Assembly (NCBI RefSeq): GCF_963678635.1
Contig: NC_087062.1
Coordinates: 45,214,395-45,278,394 of the forward strand
DNA: 64,000 bases
Reading direction: 5' to 3'
DNA from: Symsagittifera roscoffensis
Taxonomy: Eukaryota; Xenacoelomorpha; Acoela; Convolutidae
How positions within the stretch are numbered: the first letter of the stretch is position 1; every line of letters starts with the position of its first letter. Both the position numbers and the translations under genes were made by a program. Below, piece after piece: positions 21,110-32,289 of the stretch. Below the pieces are notes generated by a model, which was not told the origin of the DNA, searched no databases, and saw nothing but the letters and a program-made list of their open reading frames with translations.

Positions 21110-21787
21110 TTATCCGGGCAAAATGAACAAAACTTGAACTTTCGAACACGATGTGCTCAAATTGATTTAAGATTAGACAAAAAGTGAAGAGAACAAAAGT
21201 TGCTTAGATTTTCATCAGAATTATTATGGTGCAATTTTTCCAAAATTCTCAACCAAACTTTTACCCCAAAAATCGGTCAATTTGGCTTTTTTCAATTACT
21301 CAAGAATTACGCTGAAACTACTTAGTTAATTGATAAGGCATAAATATCACATGAAGCATCTTACACAGCCCAACAAAAAAGTCTTATAAGGGTTAATTCT
21401 CCAAAAACCTGTATAAGAGAAAATATTTTTGCTTGATAGTCAAGAAACGTGATTTTTACTAAATAAAACCCAAAATCTTTGCTTAAAAACAAATTTTAAA
21501 CAACTTACTCAAAGTCTTGGAGATTTAGCCCTTCTAGAACTCTGTTGAGCTCTTGTGATCTATTTTACTTATCATTTAACTTAGTAGTTTCAGCGAAATT
21601 CTTGATTAACTGAAAAAAGCCAAAATGGCCAATTTTTGGGGTAAAAATTTGGTTGAGAGCTTTGGAGAAAAAATTGCACCATATTAATTCTGATGAAACT
21701 TTAATCAACTTTTGTTCTCTTCAGTTTTTGTGAATTTGAAAAAAAACTTGTTTGAAAGTTCAAGTTTTGTTCGTTTTGTCCGGATAA
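21110..21787. mobile_element. Foldback miniature element with long imperfect inverted arms
   Basis: The left arm (about 21110-21335) begins TTATCCGGGCAAAATGAACA. The right arm (about 21580-21787) ends with the inverse, TGTTCGTTTTGTCCGGATAA-like. The arms stay complementary through CTTTTACCCCAAAAATCGG / CCAATTTTTGGGGTAAAAAT and TTACGCTGAAACTACTTAG / TAGTAGTTTCAGCGAAATTC. Copy 2 of the duplication reads straight through the equivalent site (…CATATAATCAGCG… near 25821), so the element looks like an insertion. It has no coding capacity. Confidence 0.85.
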
Positions 21788-22474
21788 ATTAAATCAGCGC
21801 TATGATTATTTAGCTGATTTTACCGTTACCGTGCTTGGTAATCTTTTCAAAGGCAAAAAATGGGTTTTTCATTTGTATTTGGCATTTGAGAAGACCTGAA
21901 CTAGTTTGTGGAAGGAATAGCTCTCATCGGCAAGACTGCCAAGTTTCTCCGTGTGGTGCTCGAGTGTCCTTCATACAAAGCGACGTTTTTGAGACTCTTT
22001 GGCTCAGAAGATATGGCACAGATTTATAGAGAGTTGTTTTGGAAAATATAAAGAAAGATTGAGTTTGAATAAAATCATTTCAAGTCAATACTTCTGTGAC
22101 CTTTTTTACCATAGGTTTTCCAAGATGAACCCTTGAAGGTGAGAATTGTACTTTTTAATTGACTTTTGCCCTCATTTGCATAAATGAAGATAGGATGGTT
22201 AAGCAGAAGTACGAAACAATAAAATGGGCAAATCTATAAACAGTGTTTTTAAAACTGCTAATTTAATAAGCTCAACTCTCCTAACTTCTTCCAATTGGTT
22301 TAATTAGTTCATACAAATTATTTTAAATGAACAATACTTTTTTGCAAAATTTCAGGCATGCGTTTTATGTTTTAGGGTTCAGTTTTTACTAAACTTCAGA
22401 AATGGTTTCGAGCGTCGACGGTTACTGAACACAAACCCTATCACATAGAAATCCCGCAAACAAAAAAAAACAAA

Positions 22475-22700
22475 AACAATAGTCGAAATGGACTATTAAT
22501 GAAGTAACAAAGCGCGCTCTTTTTCTTCGCCCTTATCTGTCGATGGTAACCATTTGCAATGTCTAAAATACGCTTAAAAGAGGAAAACAGCCGTGCATCT
22601 ATTCGAAATAAAAAAAACTGAAGGTGGATCGAGGAAGAAAAGTTACAAAAGTAAGCTCTGTTAGACAGAGTTTTCTTAATCTTTACACGAGGCTGAAGTT
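22475..22700 (+). promoter_or_regulatory. 5' flank of the transporter gene, absent from copy 2
   Basis: 226 bp between the end of duplication homology and the ATG. The DNA is less AT-rich than its surroundings (AACAAAGCGCGCTCTTTTTC). No TATA box is obvious. It must hold the 5' UTR and possibly the promoter, since it starts where the homology with copy 2 stops. Confidence 0.35.
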
Positions 22701-23681
22701 ATGTCGACTTTCGATTGCTCAGTCACAAATGTGAGTCATGCAGTTGAAGCCAGTGCATTAGCAAACAGACCAACGCCGACCAGAAAAACCAAACTGTGTG
22801 GATTGTTACTGAATGTGGCAGCTGCGATATCCCTTGCCCTGTCAGGCGCCATCATTCAGTTCTCGGAACTCGGCGGATGCACTGCTTCCTTTGGAGTCGG
22901 ATATCTTGGCACGCTCTCGGGTTTAGTCGGGTTATTTGCTTGCAGTCGGAAAACATACCCAAGAGATAAATTGTTCAAAGTTTTCCTCAATGGATTTTTC
23001 TGTGCGGGGTTGTTCAACTTCTTATTCTTTCTATCTCTGGATTTTATGACAGTTGGAGACGCTACTGCTGTTAATTACTTCTCTGCATTCGGGTTTTGTC
23101 TCATATTAGAAATTTTCTGTCTTAAGTTCGTTCCTCATTGGTGCACTGTCCTCTCAACTCTGATTGGTCTAGCTGGACTAGCTTGTATTAGCCAATCGCA
23201 GACGGGCGACGACTTCGATTTCGATCTCAGTTACATTTTGGGAGTAGTTTTATCGACATTGTCGGGATTTTTCGGAGCACTGTCTTTCATCAACATGCAC
23301 AAGTTGACCAACATTCCGGTGTCTCTCTTAGTTGCCGCTTCGTTTACGGGATGCTGCATATTTCCATTGCCTGAAATGATAAATAATAAAATGGAGCTCC
23401 AAAGCGCCTCAATTGCCGACAGGATTCTAGCAATTTTTGGCTACTCGTTGTACGTGGCCGTCGGCTTCTTTGGGATTCTCGGCTCCCGAAAGTCGCTGCC
23501 TTCTCTGTCTTTTCTCATTAAATTACTAAGTATCGTGCTATGTTACATTCTACAAGTATTCTGGCTTCAGGAAGACCCAATGGTACTTTCGATTGTCGGA
23601 TCTTGTCTCATATGTGTGAGTATTGTACTGCAGTCGCTGATTGCAATGATGACGACCCACCCCATAACATCAAGTGCCTGA
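22701..23681 (+). CDS. Intronless 10-TM drug/metabolite transporter (EamA/SLC35G-like)
   Basis: 326 codons, ATG to TGA, no intron. About ten membrane segments can be drawn, near residues 33-53, 62-81, 95-116, 121-141, 146-164, 177-198, 206-224, 243-261, 268-288 and 295-316, after a hydrophilic 30-residue N-terminus. This is the layout and length of the DMT superfamily, with two five-helix halves. GDATAVNYFSAFGF at the start of TM4, followed by an EIFCLKF-type TM4 end and the SxxxIGLAG motif in TM5, points to the EamA/SLC35G branch. That branch is thought to move small metabolites across organelle or plasma membranes; the substrate cannot be told. Codon use is clean and no damage is visible, so it is probably functional. 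The gene lies within a 1.6-kb block missing from the neighbouring duplicate, and lack of introns fits a retrocopy, although no poly-A tract or target duplication is obvious. Confidence 0.88.
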   Translation: MSTFDCSVTNVSHAVEASALANRPTPTRKTKLCGLLLNVAAAISLALSGAIIQFSELGGCTASFGVGYLGTLSGLVGLFACSRKTYPRDKLFKVFLNGFFCAGLFNFLFFLSLDFMTVGDATAVNYFSAFGFCLILEIFCLKFVPHWCTVLSTLIGLAGLACISQSQTGDDFDFDLSYILGVVLSTLSGFFGALSFINMHKLTNIPVSLLVAASFTGCCIFPLPEMINNKMELQSASIADRILAIFGYSLYVAVGFFGILGSRKSLPSLSFLIKLLSIVLCYILQVFWLQEDPMVLSIVGSCLICVSIVLQSLIAMMTTHPITSSA

Positions 23682-25270
23682 CGGATGAACATTTATTTGC
23701 CATGAGAAGAAATTTATTTATGTAAACGATTCAAAAAGCAAATGTATCTCGTGAAATAGTTTAACTTCAACCAAGCGCACTTTTTTTAATTTTTCATTTG
23801 TAACCCTTGCGATAAGTAAGGGTATTGAAATCGAGTACAAGACTTTTTCCCTTAAACAACTTTGTTCACAGGACTCATCATTTCATTTCTTGGACTCCTT
23901 CATCTTTTGACGTGCTCAGTTTGGAATTTTAATTAAAATTACTATAATTTGACTAGAAATTAGGTACAAAACGTTTCAGGTGTAATTAATTTTTCAACAA
24001 ATTTTTCTTTTTTTGGGGTTTTGTGGTTTTCGCCCTAGTTTCTTTCGGTTCGTTGTACGTTTTTTTTTTCGACTTCTTTTCTGTCGGTTTTCGGTTTTTC
24101 CGTTTTTTTAGCTTATTTTCTCGAGCATTTGTTTTGTTCCAATTTAGACAGTTTTTTTACTATAGCTCAGTAATTTGTAAGTTTACCAGTATATCTAGTC
24201 TGATTTTGGTTTTTTTTCATTCGTTTCAACTTATGTTGTATCGGTTCAGTGTCAGTCAACTATTATTGCATAATTTTGAGGGCCAATATAGTCGCATGCG
24301 ATTAAGTGTTTCAGATTGGATGGGTCGAATTTTTTAAAATTTTATGAATTGTTTTATGACAACTTTTTTTGTTTTCGGCTCAAACAAGTTTTGACCCAAA
24401 TTTTTTTTGCCGCTCAAAATAGCTAACTTTCAATTCTTTTTAGGGCTATTTTTGAATTTATATACCACCATGAAACTTTGCTAGCATTTTTTAAACTTTC
24501 CGGTTAATCCTTCAATTTTCCAGAAATTTTTTCATTTTTTCAACTTTGTTTTTCAGAACTTTTTTTGCTTTGCAAGTAATGCAAAACTATGCCTCTGTGC
24601 ATTATGATTCAATTTTTGGAACATTTTAGATCAGTATAGTTATTTTTCATGTTTTTTTGAGACAATTTTCGACTTTTGACTGAAAACTTTTGAAAGTTTT
24701 TTTGAATATCATTAGGAAAGTATTGATGCCTTAAGCCCAAAGTTAAAATTATGTTTCACCTGTGACAAAATTACGACTTAGAGTTTGAAATTTGACGATA
24801 TGGTGTAAAATTAAAGTGTACCTTTAACGCGGTGAACTAATCCGACTCATTAGCGTAGGTTGGGGAAAATATATTCAAATGATACGTTCAAAAACCCAAG
24901 TTTCATGGATACTTGAAGTACAGGCAGAAGGAAAAAGAAACAAAATGCTAATTCTTGATTTTGAAAATTTAAGAGATTGTTTTAACGAGCAACTGCATTC
25001 GACATGTAAGGACACTTGGAACATTCAGGTCTTCCCTTGAATTGCTCAATCTTGTTGGTAGTGAAGATGTTTATAATCAAATCATTCTCTAAATAGGACG
25101 ATTCGTTTGAAGTTTTTATCCCATGTTGCAAGTTTATCAAGCTAGCCTGAAACATTTTATTATGATCACATTATTCAGAAAATTGAAACAAAACACTGCC
25201 AAAATCAGATGGAAGCCTTCAAGATAATTTTCTCTAGAGTAGCGTTCAATTTAAAAGATGAATAAAGATT
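23682..25270. other. AT-rich duplicated spacer downstream of the transporter
   Basis: No gene is supported. A 104-codon plus-strand ORF at 24023-24337 is Phe-rich translation of T-tracts and is not conserved in copy 2. From about 24110 onward the DNA aligns with 26480-27490. Confidence 0.55.
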
Positions 25271-25299
25271 AAAGTTGTACGCCAAAAAAATTTTAAAAA

Positions 25300-27490
25300 A
25301 TTTAAAAAAAAATCAAAATATTTTTCATAGCCATTTTTTTCAAAAGTCAACCCCCGAACACAAAATGTTATACCTTGAATCTAGCAGCATTTTTAATACA
25401 CCAAACAGACCAAATAATTTCTTTTTCAAAATTTTCTGGAAATACGCCCTAAATTCCTCCAACGTTTTACTCCAGAACCTCCAGAACCTGAATCAGTCTT
25501 CTTTTTATAGTAAAATTAATTTAACCAACACCCACAAATCATGAAAGGTGCTGAGATTCAACAAAGTTCAAATTAGTGAATCATCGTCATTCATTTGGAC
25601 GCAAACATCATGACGCAATCAGCCATGAATGAATTTAAGTTCTCTGATCTCAATGACTTTTAAAAAATTTTTTTAATGATTTTTCGAAATCAGAATTTCT
25701 CTATAACTATAGACATATTTCAGAGTTAAATTTCAAAAATTGAAACTGTTAAGGTGTTTGAGAAAAATGGAGGCCGAAATAAGATCAAGAAACTGCATGG
25801 ACTCCCTTAATTCTACCCTTGCATATAATCAGCGACAGTGAATAATATGAATTTCTAGGTGATGTTAAGGTTACCGTGTTTGGAATCGCTAAGGTGTTTG
25901 GTGAAATTTTCAAGAAAAAAATATTTTTTTTTATATTTGGCTTTCTCTACTTTGTGAAAGGAATAGCTCTTCTCGGAAAGACTTCAAATAAAGCAATGGT
26001 TTTTGTGACTCAGCTGAAGAATTGGCACATATTTATAGAGAAACTTTCAGAAATATAAACAGAAAAATTGAGTTTCAAAAAAATATACTGTATTCAAAAT
26101 TTTTAGTGACCCTTTTACCATAGGTTTTTCAATATAAACCCTTAAATGTAAGATTTGTACTTGATTGGTGATTTTTAGCCTCATTAGCTTAAATAGTGCT
26201 AGGATGGTTAAGAAGAAGTATGAAACAAAAAAATGGCAAATCTGTGAATAATTTTTCTAAAGCAGCTAATTTGATAGGCTCACTTTTCTTAGTTTCTTCC
26301 CACTATTTTACATGAACAATTAGTTTTTTTGCAAAATTTAAGATATTCATTTTTTTTGTTTCAGAAATCAGTTTTAACTGAACTTCAGGAACAGTTCCAT
26401 TTGTCGACGATTACTAAACATAAACTTGAAAAAACACAAAAAACAACAGCTAAACAACTGAAAATTTCATTTGCCTATTTTCTAGAATATTTGTTTTGTC
26501 CCAATTTAAAGAATTCCTTACAATAATTGAAATGTCAGTAATTTCTAATTTAACCATGTTTGATTTTTAAGTTTGTTTAAGAACGTCTTTTTATACAAAC
26601 TTGAAATTTTTGTAGCTGTTTTTTTTTCAAGATTTCAATTTTTTTTCAAGTTATTTTTTCAACTTAATATTTCAGAAATTTTTTTAAGTAATTTTTTTTA
26701 ACTTCGTTTTTTAGAATTTTTTCAATGCATCGCAAATGTTGCGAAACCTAACTTCGCCTCCGTGTTTTAACATTCAACCTTCGGAACATTTTTAGCCCAG
26801 AATTGTTTTTTTTTTGTTTTTTTTTTCACACAATTTTCGACTTTTGACTAAAAGTTTATGAAAAAAGTTTTTAAATACCAATAGAAAAAGTATTGATGAT
26901 CTGAGCCAAAGTTAAAATTGTGTTCACCTGTGTCAAAGTTGTGATTTGGAAATTGAAAAGTCAAAACTTAATGTAGCTCAAAAGCTATGAACTAATCCGA
27001 CGCAGTAGGTTGCGGGAAACAACTAGTCCAAATTAAACTCAGCAATTTATTTGGTATAAAAGCTACCTTAAAAAAAACTTTTTTTAAATCATTTTGTTAC
27101 TTGACGTAGCGGTTGGAAAGAAGGAAATGAAAAAAGTTTCAATTCTCAATTTGGAATTTTTAACAGGTTTTTTGAACTAAAAACTGCATTTGACACATAA
27201 GGACAGTCGGATTATTCAGGCTTTCCCCCTAATTTGGGCAGTTTTGTTGACAATGAAGTTGTTCAGAATCCAAGCCATGTTTAAAAAGAAAGAATATTTT
27301 GAAATTTTTCACCCCAATGTTGCACGTTTATCAAGCTAACCTGAAACATTTTAATATGATCACACTATGCAGAAAATCGATACAAACACTGCTCCTATCA
27401 GATAGAAGCCATCAAGGTTCGGACTGCCTATTTTCCATGGAGTACTGTTCGCTTTAGAATATAAGAATGAAAGATAGAATTGTTCGTCAA
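25300..27490. repeat. Segmental duplication, copy 2 (no transporter gene, one 480-bp unit)
   Basis: The collinear partner of 20610-25270 in the same orientation and directly adjacent. It holds one diverged ~480-bp unit, no foldback element, and joins the blocks flanking the transporter directly near 26450-26480. No ORF in it is convincing. Confidence 0.85.
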
Positions 27491-27617
27491 AAACAAAGGG
27501 AAAAAAAGTTTTCCTAACCTTTTATGGGAAAATTTTCCCCTATCAAAAAGTTTGGTAATTTAAAACTAGCAAAGTTTTCGGTATACACAACAGCATGCCT
27601 AAATTCAATTCAGACTT

Positions 27618-28375
27618 GTTTCTAAGACGGATTTAATATCTGCTGACGCGTTAAAAGCTCATATTATATCGCGCGTTAGTTATCCCCACTTGGCTAATTG
27701 TGAAATGTTTAAACCCCCATAGTTTTACAAAAATAAATCACAGGCGACAAAAACAAATTCTTGGGTGCTCAAGACAACAAATAGACGCTTGGTTGATATA
27801 ATTTTTTTTAAACCGAAAACGCCTAGTAAAAAAATTGAAACTAGTCTGGGAAAAAAATAACCGGGCTCAAATATTCCGTCACTTTCTTCGAAAGTTGAAA
27901 TAAAAACGTTTGATGCATTTTTACTGCTATAATAACTTTCTTTCAGTGGCCTAGCGATGGCCTTGCGCTGATAAATACTGTTATTATAAACATTTTATAT
28001 TTCCGTTCTGGCAAGCTGGCAACACGTATCAGCACGATTGAATTACCTGCTGATTTCGCATTCGGCCAATATTGAATTACATATTCGATGGAAAATTCGC
28101 ATTATATTTCAGATTTTGAATACTCAATAGTTCTAGACATCAATGGTTTGCAGATGGTATGAACGATCCGTCGAAAAACTTATTTAAAAATTTTGGAATT
28201 GTCTGGAGGGAGAAAATTAATTCGAGCACAAAATTTTCCGTCTGTTCTGCAAAAGTCTGAACAAAACCTGCGATGATCTTTGTTTGAGTATTTTTGTTTG
28301 AACTTTGTTTCAAAAGCGCTAGCCTTGGCCTTTTATTACGCGTCACAGACTTTTTCAATCAACGCCCAACCTCCA
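27618..28375. repeat. Dispersed repeat, two internal related blocks, also at 59780-60070
   Basis: Shared strings with 59780-60070 include TAAGACGGATT, ACGCGTTAAAAGC, ATCGCGCGTTAGTT and TTTAAACC…TTTTACAAAAA. The blocks 27830-28010 and 28190-28370 also resemble each other (CAAATATTCCGTC / CAAAATTTTCCGTC, GCCTAGCGATGGCCTT / GCTAGCCTTGGCCTT). No gene. Confidence 0.65.
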
Positions 28376-28479
28376 AACTAATCCGCGATCAAAATCATTC
28401 CATTCGAATATTAGTCGAAAACTCAGAAGTTTAAATATGAATCTATTGGAGATCAGATTTATTGCATCGCTAATTGTAT

Positions 28480-28870
28480 TTTGGGACACGCAGGGATCTT
28501 GAAGCTTGCATAACATTTTGCGCTAAGAAGTCTTCGCAATGGTGAGTTTGATGCAAATTTGCTAATATTTACAGCCAAATTTTGAAAAACATTAGTGAAG
28601 ACTTAGCCTTTAGAAGTCACGCCGTTTGTTTTTTTTTTGCAAAACAGACAATCTGTAAAAAAAAAATACCCTCATTTTTTGCGGTGTTTCGACATCGCAG
28701 TTTTGGCGTGTTATTCCGCTAATAATTCGATAAATATAAACAGAAAAATAAACAAAACTTTGAACGGGTTGCTAATATTGTAACAAGAATCGTCTCTGAT
28801 TTTTTCAGAGTTGACCAGTCGATATGGACTATCGCAAGACATTAGCAAAGGATATGCACAAGGGACGAAG
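28480..28870 (+). other. Possible spliced 5' exons of an unidentified plus-strand transcript
   Basis: A donor-like site (TCGCAATG|GTGAGT at 28541/28542) is followed 267 bp later by an acceptor-like TTTTTTCAG at 28800-28808. An exon 28809-28870 then carries an ATG at 28824 (MDYRKTLAKDMHKGR) and ends at AAG|GTAATT. The pattern fits a short coding first exon, but no continuation was found downstream on this strand, so it may be chance. Confidence 0.2.
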
Positions 28871-29083
28871 GTAATTTATTCCTAGGGAGCTGGACAACTC
28901 TCTCGGCTTACATTCACATTATAAAATGACATTGAGTTATTAAAGTAGCATGCAGTTGATTTTGAAAATAATTCCAGTAATATGAATTAAACAGTTCATA
29001 TGATACATGATATGTGATTTGATAGATGATATATGGTACAGAATAGATTCCATGTTAAATTTCTCGTCCAAATTTTGACGCGT

Positions 29084-30456
29084 CTATTTTTCTTGGGTGG
29101 TTTTTGGAGGTGTTTTGAATCCACTGTTGATAATCACAACCATGACTGTGAGCACGAACAGTCCGATGAAGCAGGATGTGAATATGTGCACTGTCCCCCA
29201 CTCGGGGTAGGAGCTGAAGGACTTGCCCGTCACCTGTCCCACGGTGCTGGCCATCTTGGTCAGTCCAATGAGCACTGTTATCAGGGCCATGAGGAAGATG
29301 CCTGCTCCCAGGAACCGATGAATTGGCAGGAAGGTGCGCTTGATTCTGTCCGACAGCAGAAACATCCAAATTGATTTTACGAAAACTAATCTTAAAATCA
29401 GTTGACAGATGCGCAAAAAGAAATTGAGAACTGACATCTCGGAGAAAACACCAGCCTTTGCTTCCGAGTGGTTTGCTTCTAACAAAACGTAGCTCAAGGA
29501 ATGCAATTGAGAATCAGCATGCGATCGCAGCGACAGCATGCTGTATGAATGGTGTCGCAATTCGTGCTGCCGACATGAACTAAATATACAGACCAACTTT
29601 CTGAGAGCCCCGACTGAAAACGAATTCACTTGAAGCTTAAATTTTTTGGCGAACTTTTTTGCCTGCTGCGTATCGGAGCTTCTTGATAAATGATCTATTC
29701 TAATGGTGCTTCGCTTTGGGTAGGTATATAACTAGGTATATTACTGAAAGTCACTCACGACGGGTATGAGGAATGAGATGAGCCCCCCTGAGAACTGGAG
29801 GACGTAGATTGCTATGGTCACAGCTCCCCAGTAGGAGTGGGTACTGTACATGTTGTTCGTGCCCATCCACGCATTCTTCTTGACCCTGTTGATCGCCACC
29901 AGACCCAGACTGATGAACAGCATCGTGCACACGTGCAGACCACCGTGGATACACTTGGCCACTACCCTGGGGATCTACAGCACATGGAGAAGTTATCACT
30001 GCTAATCTTATTATAGGAGCCCTAAATTAAGTTGTGTTTTCTCAAAATCATATAAGAGTACGTGCAAGTACTATTTTAAAAAAATGTCTTAGGAGAGCTC
30101 GGTGAATACGCTTCAAAATGATAGTATAAATTCGATTTAGATTTATATATTTTTAAGTTTTTCATCGGGATGAGTAGGTCACTTACAGGAAGCATGTTCA
30201 TCACTCTGAAGGACATGATTGCATTTCCGAAGAAGAAGATCATGCCCAGATACATGAAGAGGGGGTGGTAGGTGAAGAGGAGTCCGTCCTTCATGTCGCC
30301 CCACTCGTAGCCACCGTAGTACTCTCTGGAGAAGTGGATCAACAGAGCCAGACCTATGATGCCAAACACCTCTGCCATCGCAATCACACCTATCATCACC
30401 ATCTTGTTCCCCATCACTTTCTCAACAATAGTCTTGTCATCGTCATCGGCCCCCAT
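29084..30456 (-). CDS. Cytochrome b561-family transmembrane electron transporter, three exons, complete
   Basis: Exons (minus strand): 30456-30187 (90 codons), 29974-29759 (72), 29356-29084 (90 plus TAG), giving 252 residues, the usual size of the family. The ATG at 30456 is the first in frame, with TAA just upstream. Five to six membrane helices carry the heme-binding histidines: H64 (LFTYHPLFMYLG), H100 (AKCIHGGLH), H136 (MYSTHSYWG) and H175 (LPIHRFLG), all four present. These proteins pass electrons from cytosolic ascorbate across vesicle or plasma membranes, reducing monodehydroascorbate or ferric iron. Both introns are phase 0. Intron 1 is GTAAGT…TAG. Intron 2 starts GTGAGT, but the position homologous to the second gene's acceptor reads TTTCTG|CTGTCG, with no AG. 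An alternative acceptor upstream (TTTTCTCCGAG near 29436) would add about 27 residues. Confidence 0.9.
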
Positions 30457-31853
30457 GTTTATTACTACGCCCAATAGTTAACTCAAGGTCGCAGTTAGAA
30501 AACTCAAAAGGTGCACTTTCACTACTTTTCTTGCTCCAACTGTTTCTTCAGAGATTTCTCTTTAAATGTACACGTCAAATGTTAGCACAACTAATTATTT
30601 TTAATTGCGCCTAGTTTGAATGACTTATTCATTGTCGCGGAGACGCGTGAACACACAAACTCTTGATTCTATGACGCAAATGCTGATAGAAAACAACACA
30701 GATCTTTTCATAACAAAATTACAACTTTTGATTTTTTGGCTGGCCAAAAAGTGGCACTGCAGATCACTTTAGCATCAAAAGTCTAATATCTAAACGTTGT
30801 AATTAATTAGTTTGTTATGTTTTGAGCAGCTGCTCTGGAATATAGAGAAACAAAGTGAATAAAAAAATATAAACAAATGAACTGCACACAACCTCGAAAT
30901 TGGCACTAAGAACGTTCAGCCTGGCTTTTTACATCGTTAATGAGAGCACCTCTAAAAAAACTACATCGCCAATTTAAAAGTTCATGCATCAAATTTCAAT
31001 GCATAGACTAGCAACGCTGAAACCTATCCATTTATTTTCGAGAGTTCATGTTTCACGTTGATTAATGGATTAGCGCCAGAATTTTTTCTTTTTGAGTTTT
31101 TTTTAAGAGAAATCAGGTTATAGAGAACCGTTTGCGTGCTGAGATAATGTAGGAGATGCTTCCTCTCAATTCTGGTAGGTCCCTTTTTGTAGTAAATTAT
31201 GACATCAATTTTTCGCAGACCAAATAAAAAAAAATAAAAATGCATTTGGCGCCAATTAACACCAATTTTGAGGGTGCCAAAAAATCGGGATTGATAAGTC
31301 AAACCTTTTCAAACAGTACTTAAAAGAAAGTTGCTTTTTGCCATTTAACTGAAAATTATCTGCCGCGCAGGGTTATTTTGGTTAAAAAATTCTGTTTTGT
31401 TTATGGTCAGAGCTCAGATAACCAATTTAGTCGACCTAAAAGTGTCAATGATATTTCAGAAAAATCATCTCCATTAAAAAACTGCAACACACGCAACTGT
31501 ACAAAACCAATAGGGCGATGAACAGTTTGGAGTTGTTTCCAACCAACTGAGGTTCACTGAAAAGCACGGAAAAAACTGGTGGTGAGAAAACTGGTGAGAA
31601 AACTGGGTATCTTTTCTGCTGTCAAACTGGGGTTATTTTTTTTTGCTGTCAGGCGTTTAAAGACAAACTCAAGTAACTGAGTAAGAAACAAGTTTTGCTG
31701 AATTCTTCACAAGTGGAAGTAAGACGCGTAACTAGAATTACGAGTTCAGGCACCGGGCCATAAATAGCTATAAAGACCAACGGCGAGAAAGAAAGTTTGC
31801 ATGAGCTGATAATCTGGCTCTAATTACTGACAACCAATAAAACGCTACCAGGT
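30457..31853. other. Upstream region of the first b561 gene, no other gene
   Basis: AT-rich DNA. The 5' UTR and promoter of the b561 gene should lie in its left part. No conserved element was recognised, and the ORFs here are not protein-like. Confidence 0.5.
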
Positions 31854-32095
31854 TGAGAAAAACGCGAATCAATAATATACATTTCTTAACAATAAGTCTC
31901 AAACTTATACCGTAAGCTATCAGTCCTTCAACTGTTTTAGATAACGAGCACACGCCAATTCAGCTGACAGGTACTTAATCAATTGGCACCAAGGTCTTGG
32001 ACAGCACCAGTGGCGCCATAAATCAAACTCAATAAACAGTATAAACAATCTAACTGAACTCACAAAATCATCCTATGAAATGTATAAACATGACA
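31854..32095 (-). repeat. 3' LTR of element B
   Basis: 242 bp, same length as the 5' LTR. It is preceded (element orientation) by a short purine stretch, GAAGGAA, a plausible plus-strand primer tract, and followed by flanking DNA beginning ACCT, the complement of the AGGT target duplication. Confidence 0.94.
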
Positions 32096-32289
32096 TTCCT
32101 TCAACTGGACTAATTTTAAATTGTAATTTTAAGTTTTGAGTTTTAGACCCGGCGGTCCGCCCTTTCCCTAGACATACATACAAAGTTTATTTTTTAACAG
32201 TTTGTAACTATCCTCTGGATGTCACCCTTTTTGTTTGTGTTCCGTTCCTTCTTTCCTTCCCCCTTGTTTCGCCACGCTTTAAAATACTC

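Larger units (their letters stand above)
20610..25270. repeat. Segmental duplication, copy 1 (contains transporter gene and foldback element)
   Basis: Diverged but collinear with 25300-27490: blocks at 20610-21070, 21800-22470, 24110-24840 and 24840-25260 correspond to 25420-25830, 25840-26450, 26480-27000 and 27000-27490. Two intervals of this copy have no partner: 21110-21787 (foldback element) and about 22475-24105 (transporter gene). Confidence 0.85.

Noticed and set aside
22701-23681. Bacterial contamination as the source of the intronless transporter
   Set aside because: Flanking DNA is continuous with the animal duplication on both sides, and the sequence looks like animal SLC35G-type proteins, which often lack introns.
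29033-29374. Plus-strand 113-codon ORF and an alternative minus frame over b561 exon 3
   Set aside because: Both are shadows of the exon encoding LPIHRFLG and the following helices.
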